Assembly: GCA_036345935.2 (NCBI GenBank)
Contig: JADWOT020000004.1
Coordinates: 3,214,418-3,278,417, forward strand
Direction of reading: 5' to 3'
DNA: 64,000 bases
Origin: Taenia hydatigena
Taxonomy: Eukaryota > Platyhelminthes > Cestoda > Cyclophyllidea > Taeniidae
In this document: one piece after another, positions 57,240 through 64,000 of the stretch
How positions within the stretch are numbered: the first letter of the stretch is position 1
Layout: each line of letters starts with the position of its first letter
Translations under genes and position numbers: made by a program
Notes under the pieces: generated by a model
What the model saw: only the letters and a program-made list of their open reading frames with translations
Databases searched by the model: none
Told to the model about the DNA's origin: nothing

Positions 57240-59952
57240 CGACACAACTCATATCAAATTTTAAACTGCAAGGTTCGGTTGATGATAAAAGCGCTTAGAT
57301 TGACGCAAATAATTGATGATACACGAACGCGTACCCTTGAAACAATCGGGAGCCTCTGCGACTAGAAGTAATCCAAATCAAAAGTCAGATGCGGGTTTTA
57401 TTCTGTAGCTGCTTTCGGTAAGGACACAGAGCAAAACCCTTTTCCATCTCTTTTGGATTAAGTCGATTAGAAATAAAAATTGGCGTCCTGTTCCCTTCTA
57501 CAATCCATTGCGGCAGTTCTCATTCCACAGTACCACAATGTAGGTGCAGTGGAAGCGTAATAATCATATTTCAGTAATGAGATCAGGGCTAGCAAGGAAG
57601 CAGATCTCTGGTTGTTTTTGTCCATATTGATCTAAAACTGATCAGACTCACATCCCTTACTTCATTCGCAAGAGTCACTTTAATGGTCGCACATCTGGCA
57701 TCGAGTGCAAATCAGGTGGAAAAGAAAAACCATGAGTGGTCTCTTCAAGTATACCATTCCAGAAAATTCCAATATTTTTTTCACTAAGACAGTTTCTTCA
57801 CTTTTACTAAGTCACATGACCGGATGAGTGAGTAAGTAAATCACTCTAGGAAGGGATGGGAGAAATCGGGAATAAAATAAAGGACGCTACACTACAGCTC
57901 CATATCCGCGACTCTGTACCACTTTGCCTCTATCTCAGTCATCTCCATGCCTCCTGTAGCTGAACATTTGTTACTTTGCTCCTACTGAGAAGACCCACGA
58001 ACCAATACTGCTATTCGTAATGCCAAATAGCATAGACTTGGGGATACACATGAGAAAATTAACAGCAATTGTTAGGGGTGAAATCGCTAAATCATTTTTA
58101 TCACTATTCTATTCCGCACTACACTTGCCGTGCCGGAATTGCTTTCCTTATCTCAAGCATGCTCTACATCTCCAAATAAGTAGCTGCATCAGGGGATCTG
58201 CTGATGTGAAACGACTTGCTAAATATGCATGACCCACTGCGAGAGCACTGCAGAACGGTGCTCAAGTTTCCATTTGACTAGATCCGACTAGATTGGACCA
58301 AGTGAAAATGGATAAGATTGGCAACCTAGGCTAAATTATGGCAGGCTTGGATAAGGCGCCTTATGCGTTGCCACACATGTTAGCCTCAACACTAATCTGA
58401 CCCGCCTGATCAACACAGCACTGCTCTATGCAATGCGAATTGAGGTCTAACCCTTCATTTTCACAGACATTAGGGATCAAGGTACACCTACAAGAAGCAA
58501 GTCTAAAAAGGCACCTTCGAAGTGGGTGGAAATGAGCTCTCCTGTCTGCGCCTCCTTTCTCATTTTCACCCCAGCGTATTTTTCGGTGAGTGTCTCCTTC
58601 GGCTACCGCTACGCTCGATGTGCCACAAGAATTGCGTTTTGCATTGTTTCGCATTGTTTCTGTCCCATTTAATCAGCTCAAGTAAAATAAAATGGAGGAG
58701 TGAGCATTCCCTGCACAACATTCCCATACATTTATTTCTCCACTTTCCAGACGTGAGAAAGTCCCGCCCATCTGGCCCGCCTTAAGCATCTCTTTTCTTC
58801 TCCTCCTTCGAACTTAACATTAGTTCTTCCTGCCACTCTTTCAAATTCGTCGTCTGCCAGCGCCCTCTTTGTAAATCCCCTTCATCTGCCTGATAGTCTC
58901 GCATGATTTTCGCGGGTTAGACGAATGGAGCACCTGCCGCTGGTCTACCTGGCAGAAGGCGAGGCTCAGAGCTGTGCCTTTCTCACTGCATTTCATCGAC
59001 CGTCCCTCTGGTCAGGGATGAAGACACCCATATTGACTTGGCGCAATATTGGCGGTGTCAGTAGCAATGGAAGTGGTTGATGCCTTCTTAGGGTTCGCAG
59101 GTTAGATAAGTGAAGCATTTGCCGCATGCTTTGTGGATAGATAGTCGTATGGCTGTGTCTTGCGCATTGTCGATCTTGAAAGTGCTGGCTGAACTGCTTT
59201 TTCGTATCCCGATTATTGCAGGCTTTTTACCTTCATTTATAAATTTTGTGTCCACGATTTCTCTTTTGCGACATTTCGCATAAACCTTATTGCAAATACA
59301 TTTGTAATGACGTATATTTATGGGTTTTAGTGACTAGCCAACTATGGGACCATTTTTGCCATTGGATTTGATGCCCTCGATCCTCTCGCCAACCCTAATT
59401 GCCTGTCGTTTTGGTGGACATTTTATTTGTAGAGTTAGAAATTTTGGCGATCTCACTTGCGTCATGTGAGTTCTTTGGGCTTATTTGCATCCGCATCATT
59501 TTTGTCTTTATTTGCCTTGGCGGTGCCTTTTTTAATGCACTTTACTTGCTCTAATCTTCTCTTCCATTTTCTCTATGTCTTCTTCCCTTGGCCAAAAGTG
59601 GTGTCTGGTTGAGCAAGTGCTTTTACGACTTCTCCTTTGTGGGTGCAATTCCTTCTGGCTTCCTGAATACGCTAATCAAAAGTGGTCACGCACGTGACAT
59701 TTAAGGTGTTCAATGAGGTAGTATGACCGGTCAGGTGACCAGACCATCTCCCGACCTGCATGCTACTTTCGAGTATTTACCTAAATTCTCCCACATATTT
59801 TGCGTGCAGTGTAGGATGCGACCCTAAATGACGTGTCTATTGTTAGAACGTCTTTTTAGCTCGTATAGCGATTTTGTACGTTGTTAGCACAAAGCTCTCC
59901 TACTAAAAACAACTGCTTTCGGTTCCGTTGGCAGATTAATCGACAAATAGTT

Positions 59953-59989
<37 letters not shown>

Positions 59990-60840
59990 TGTGGAATGTG
60001 GGTTGATAGAAAGTGGATATATAGAGTGGACATAAGGCATATAACGAGAGAAGTAGGGCAAGGGTTGATGAGACCTTCGTGCATTCATGGGTGCCTGCGC
60101 TAGAACAGTAAGAAAGTGGTTTCAAAGTCAATGGTAGGTGCGGGGATGGTCAGGTTGTAAGGCAAGATACAATACGTAATTGGGGTGATGGTGGCTAGGG
60201 TAATTTGTTGAAGAGCCGAATAGTAATGTGACAGAAGCTGATAGTGCAAAATGTATGAGGCCAATAAATGTAAAAATCAAGTTTTAGAGTGAACAGTAGT
60301 AGATGCGAGAGTAAGGGGAGGGAATTAGTCAGACAGATAGAAAAGGAAGGTCGATGCGAGAACGGTTGATTTGGAAATGATCGATACTAGATAACTAGGA
60401 ATAATGAAAAGCAAGAAGGTACTGAGATCCACGAGTAGGAGGTGAAGCTATGCTATGTGCAAAATAGGCACTTCTAGAGGAATTGTGTTCAAGTGGTAAA
60501 GATTTGGGTTCATGTGTGATAGCAGGCAGAGGGATGGATGTGATTGGGGTAAATAAGTAGTGTTATAGGAAGTAGCGCTTGCGGAGAGAAAATGAGATAG
60601 CAATGTGAAGAAAGGGCCGAGGATCAAAGAGAAATAAAATTGTAGAAGAAAAAGAGGCAAATGGGTAGAGAGCTCAGGTAACGTGGTTATGAAAAGTGAG
60701 CTACCGGCTGATGATGCTTGGGATTGATGGAAAGTGAAGAATTAGGAGAAAGTGGGGCAGATGAAGTGAGGTTGCCGGCGTACAAAGCCGTGAAGGGTTG
60801 AGACAGGTAGGTGATGGAGCGTTAGCGATGAAGCACTAGA
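57240..60840. other. No gene confidently recognised
   Basis: Opposing frames at 58361-58654 (-) and 58522-58785 (+) and repeat-driven frames near 59.9 kb. A long purine-rich stretch (about 60250-60840, G/A-rich on the plus strand) accounts for the Leu/Ser/Phe-rich minus-strand frame 60448-60660. Confidence 0.4.
59956..59986. repeat. (TA)n microsatellite
   Basis: Thirty-one bases of uninterrupted TA. Open frames crossing it (59856-60131) owe their Tyr/Ile run to the repeat and are not genes. Confidence 0.95.
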
Positions 60841-61088
60841 CAAGGTTGATATTGAAAGACGGGAGATGGCGATTGTGGTGTGGTAAGGAAAACATCCACC
60901 TAGCAGTGCACTCTGTCCTCATCCAACATTATTTGTGCGGGTTAAATTCATTCTCCTCTTCCCTGCAGCTATTTCAGATAAAAGTAATGGCTTTGAAGCA
61001 TTTTCATTTTCTTGGGCAGAACGGGGAGTTGACTGCATATTATAGAGCATCGTAGGATAGCCTTTGTCGGCGCCAAGAGGCTCAAGCC

Positions 61089-61271
61089 GTGTTCCTGCCC
61101 CTCACCCAAAAGGTATGCCTAAGGACGCATGAGGATTCCACAATCATACCACCGCTGTTTATTGCGTCTGTAAGGAAACTAGAGGCAGAACGGCAACTTC
61201 AGACAGAAAAATTTTCGGATAAGGATAAAAATTGTAGAAAGAGACTTACTTTCGTTATCAAGAATAATTAA
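61089..61271 (+). CDS. Short Lys/Glu-rich coding-like frame
   Basis: Frame reading EDSTIIPPLFIASVRKLEAE, RQLQTEKFSDKDKNCRKRL to TAA. The second half is a likely amphipathic or coiled helix. The opposite strand (61179-61400) is also open. Weak support. Confidence 0.2.
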   Translation: MFLPLTQKVCLRTHEDSTIIPPLFIASVRKLEAERQLQTEKFSDKDKNCRKRLTFVIKNN

Positions 61272-62078
61272 GAATAGGATTATAGCACCCTGAGGCTCCC
61301 TCGAAGGAAAACGAAGGCAAAATACTGGGCCAAAATATGCATATTCAACAGACAGTGGGGAATGAATCACTGGCGGACGAATTATGCTAATTATAGGCAT
61401 ATGTTGTTAATCGGTAGTTAATTTGTTATGATATGCCCCTTTCATTGCCGGTGAACCTAGAAAATTATGCACACTTTAGGGTCAACATATGAAGAATCCC
61501 ATAAATGTGAAAACGACTTGTTAAACAGAAAACTTTTAAGCTAAATAAAATCGTCTTTTAGAGAGCAAAAAATGTAAAAGCAAATCCATCATTGGCCTCA
61601 AAGTTGCAGACATCGGTTGATGGCGAACATGGTCACCGACCTCATTATTTGTCACCGGAGAATTATACTGAATTGACATGATTAGTCCGTATACATAGTG
61701 ATTTTCTGGTAGAGGTTATCATCGACACTCATTTGCCATTAGGTGCTTCTTCACCAGCCGTCATCACGACAATGGCGGTTGGTGTCATTAAACCTCTTTG
61801 GTAAAGAGCTATTGCTGTGAGGATACCTGGTAACGTCGACTACGGCTAAGTTCTTGCTTCTACATGCAGTATTAGGTTGCCTCTCAGCTTTTGATTTTGC
61901 TGTTGATGTATTTGAATGACCGGTAACTGAAAGCGCCTTATAAACGCAAACCTTCTTTTTGGTTAAAGTCGCCGAAACTTATTAAAGATGCAAATTGTTT
62001 TGATAATCAGAAGCAAATGATCTGTAAAGACGCTTGATGTAGTGAGTTTCTTTTTATCGAGGAAAGAATGCAGGATCC

Positions 62079-62261
62079 ATGTTGATACTCTTCGTGACGC
62101 CAGGTTCCCTAATTTTTTTATTTAGGGGACTAATCTTCTTGCTGCTAATTAGCCAACAGTTGTGCTTAATTGCATTCTCTTTAGTCTGCTTTAGCCAGGG
62201 CAGCCAATTACTTTCTGTAGTACTGTCTCATATTTTGGCGATATTTGGTTCTGCTAACTAG
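62079..62261 (+). CDS. Small very hydrophobic open frame (60 codons)
   Basis: ATG-initiated frame consisting almost entirely of hydrophobic residues in two helix-length stretches (SLIFLFRGLIFLLLISQQLC and QLLSVVLSHILAIFG). It could encode a two-pass membrane microprotein. It could equally be chance in T-rich DNA, because T-rich sequence translates to Leu/Phe/Ile. Confidence 0.15.
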   Translation: MLILFVTPGSLIFLFRGLIFLLLISQQLCLIAFSLVCFSQGSQLLSVVLSHILAIFGSAN

Positions 62262-62817
62262 TGATGAATTGGGAAGGCTTGAGGAATCACATAACTTCCT
62301 TGATGCTGCAAAACTTTTACGTAGACATCGACAGTTGACATATTTGCATTGGTGAGGGTATATTTACCTTACCAACAAAGTGCTTACGTACTTCGTAGGA
62401 GAGGATGGATGGCTAACTTTATGGTGCCATAGTTTGCATGTTACAACTGCACGCAAGGGCTCTAGAGATACGATCCATAAGTGAAAGCAATTGTTAACAT
62501 GGAGATAGCTGCTTGTTTTGTCTCCCAGGCACCCAACGGGGCAGTGCATCATCCTCTAAGATTTTAATGGCAAGCGTGCCTATGGCTAAGCCAGTGTTAC
62601 TGCCTCCAGTCTAGTTAGCGCCAGTGAAACCCCAATTGCTACAATAGTCTAATTAGATCTGGTGGAAAAGACAAGCCGTGTCAGTGGAGACATCAATGCG
62701 TTGGGTTCCCAGTGGCCTTGAACACTCTATTTAGCAGCTGAGAATTCAGTTCATACGCTGCCTTCTGTCTGCTATTGTCTCACCATTAAAGTTACCAGTT
62801 TTGTTAAATGGAAAATG

Positions 62818-63204
62818 TTATGTGCAAGTTGGAGCTGGAAACTTATAAATAGTAAGGTTTTGAGAGCAGGTGAAGGGCAATAAAGTTAGACTAAAGGTAC
62901 CAAATTCCTCATCTGTAATTCTCTTAACTTTTATTGCATGCACGTCAATCATTTCCGGTAAATCTGCACAGTCTTCAGTTAATATAATTTGTCTTTTAGT
63001 AATTTCCTCAATTTCCAAAAGACACCCAAGCATGACGTTTAAACATACGTATACTACATGGTACAAATGTATTAGCAATGCAATAAAACAAAGCATGAGG
63101 ATGGGGTCCCTCCTAGCATGCGTAAAATTTGACGATGCGCCAATGCCCACTTTCTGCCCTTTCAGAGCATTATAAAGTGTCGCGCGTAGCTGAGTTAGTA
63201 TCAA
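62818..63204 (-). CDS. Coding-like exon(s) with membrane helix and acidic tail
   Basis: 128-codon open frame. After a hydrophobic stretch (LMLCFIALLIHLYHVVYVCL) comes LEIEEITKRQIILTEDCADL and MIDVHAIKVKRITDEEFGTF, then a hydrophobic end. An acceptor (TTTGTACCATGTAG|TATACG) could start the reliable part. The plus-strand frame 62870-63175 overlaps and is more Ser/Ile-rich, so likely the shadow. Family unknown. Confidence 0.35.
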   Translation of the reverse strand: MILTQLRATLYNALKGQKVGIGASSNFTHARRDPILMLCFIALLIHLYHVVYVCLNVMLGCLLEIEEITKRQIILTEDCADLPEMIDVHAIKVKRITDEEFGTFSLTLLPFTCSQNLTIYKFPAPTCT

Positions 63205-64000
63205 TTTTTACATTGGAAAGAAGGGTAGTTCAACGTGACCCATAACACAACCCAGACAAACAAGATTTTTTTAATGATCAAGTTAACTGTTATCCGTCAC
63301 CGTTTCAGCAGAAAGGCTCCTTTGGGCGCAGTCATTATGGGGAAGGATTAGGGTTGACACGTGCCTTCACTGTCAAACAAATTTCTTCTGCCTCTCCCAT
63401 CATCTATATTTTGGCAAAGTCTTCATGGCATAAGTGGTGGCATGCAGTGTTAACTTTAAAGCTCATAGTCACACATTTGTAAAATAAGCAGCCTAAGATA
63501 TTGTTTTTTTTAAATTGGTTATTGGGAGTGCAGTTTACGAAGCCTTTTGTCAGTACCATCTCATAGCGATGGTAGGGTTAAAAGTCGAGTTGTAAGTAAG
63601 TCTGATAGGTAGGCCTAGTTATCTGATTTATACGCACCAGAATTGAGGACCTAACGTTAAGGTTGCCACAGTTGTGCATTTGGTGATCTTGTAACCTGGT
63701 TCAAGAATTAACAACGTTTCATTCAGTAGTCGTGTTACCATCTTCTCATCAGCCATTGCTTCCCGTAAATTTAGTCAGTTAGTTCATTTTATCCAAGACA
63801 TCAGCTTGGTTTTATGCATATTTGTGTCAACTCACTTCGCATATGCCGTAGAGCTATGAGCCATGAAGGCCTTTTCGTTGCTGAGGCCAACTTGGCCTTT
63901 TGGTAGTGAATAAAAATCTTCTGCCCTTTTAAGTATTTTCAACGAGCTCTCAATGCACGTGGCTACAAATCAGGATTAAGAAGCGACTTGATGAAATAAT
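63205..64000. other. No gene recognised
   Basis: No frame above about 60 codons. Several T-runs. Confidence 0.5.

Noticed and set aside
59856..60131. Frames over the TA repeat
   Set aside because: Open only because TATATA has no stop in two frames; the Tyr/Ile run is repeat-encoded.
1..64000. CRISPR arrays, operons, prophage or bacterial genes
   Set aside because: No regularly spaced direct repeats. Coding pieces are short and spliced, and recognised genes are animal families.
1..64000. Spliced-leader RNA gene or terminal-repeat mini-retrotransposon
   Set aside because: Looked for the conserved leader ending and for long direct terminal repeats bounding a short element; none was convincing by eye.

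Overview
This is eukaryotic nuclear DNA with many short, spliced protein-coding pieces, introns of a few tens to a few hundred bases, intermediate GC content and one 100-base assembly gap (40756-40855). Two recognisable genes point to a parasitic flatworm, most likely a taeniid-type tapeworm. One is a CAP/SCP venom-allergen-like (VAL) secreted protein gene with the tapeworm-style C-ter tail. The other is an arginase-like gene whose active-site region reads HGMPLSF, the form I recall from schistosome arginase rather than the vertebrate HGQPVSF. The species assignment is inference. I see no bacterial operons, CRISPR array, phage or intact transposon.

Layout. 0-4.4 kb holds little recognisable coding, apart from a tRNA-Tyr-like relic and a fragment paralogous to the end of the 19-20 kb gene. 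4.4-6.3 kb is one copy of a large inverted duplication and carries an orphan copy of the VAL promoter and start exon. 6.5-9.3 kb has a dispersed repeat module and two coding-like exons on opposite strands. 10.7-18.5 kb contains a train of coding-like exons, mostly on the minus strand, some with membrane segments. 18.9-20.9 kb is a near-identical inverted repeat with a broken multi-exon gene in its left arm and loop. 21.4-23.5 kb carries a minus-strand cupin exon (closest to CENP-C/Mif2) and a three-exon gene upstream of it. 26-29.4 kb has further exons, an OATP-like membrane exon and a composite repeat. 32.8-35.5 kb is the VAL gene plus its duplicated upstream region. 36.5-38.3 kb is the arginase-like gene and a downstream exon. 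42-43.2 kb has a compact gene model with very small introns. The rest (about 46-64 kb) holds scattered coding-like exons, tRNA-like relics and simple repeats.

A recurring theme is coding sequence that is clearly related to real genes but broken. The VAL gene has one in-frame TAG. The arginase-like gene has a one-base frame loss, a changed metal ligand and no second half. The 19-20 kb gene has a stop and frame switches, and similar frame breaks occur near 18.3, 26.26 and 43.10 kb. The region therefore looks either like a duplication-rich stretch collecting non-processed pseudogenes, or like an assembly with residual single-base errors. The sequence alone cannot separate these, although the loss of key residues in VAL and arginase favours real decay.

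Exon calls without a named family rest on an open frame plus plausible GT/AG signals. Opposite-strand frames are often open as well, so strand and boundaries are tentative throughout.
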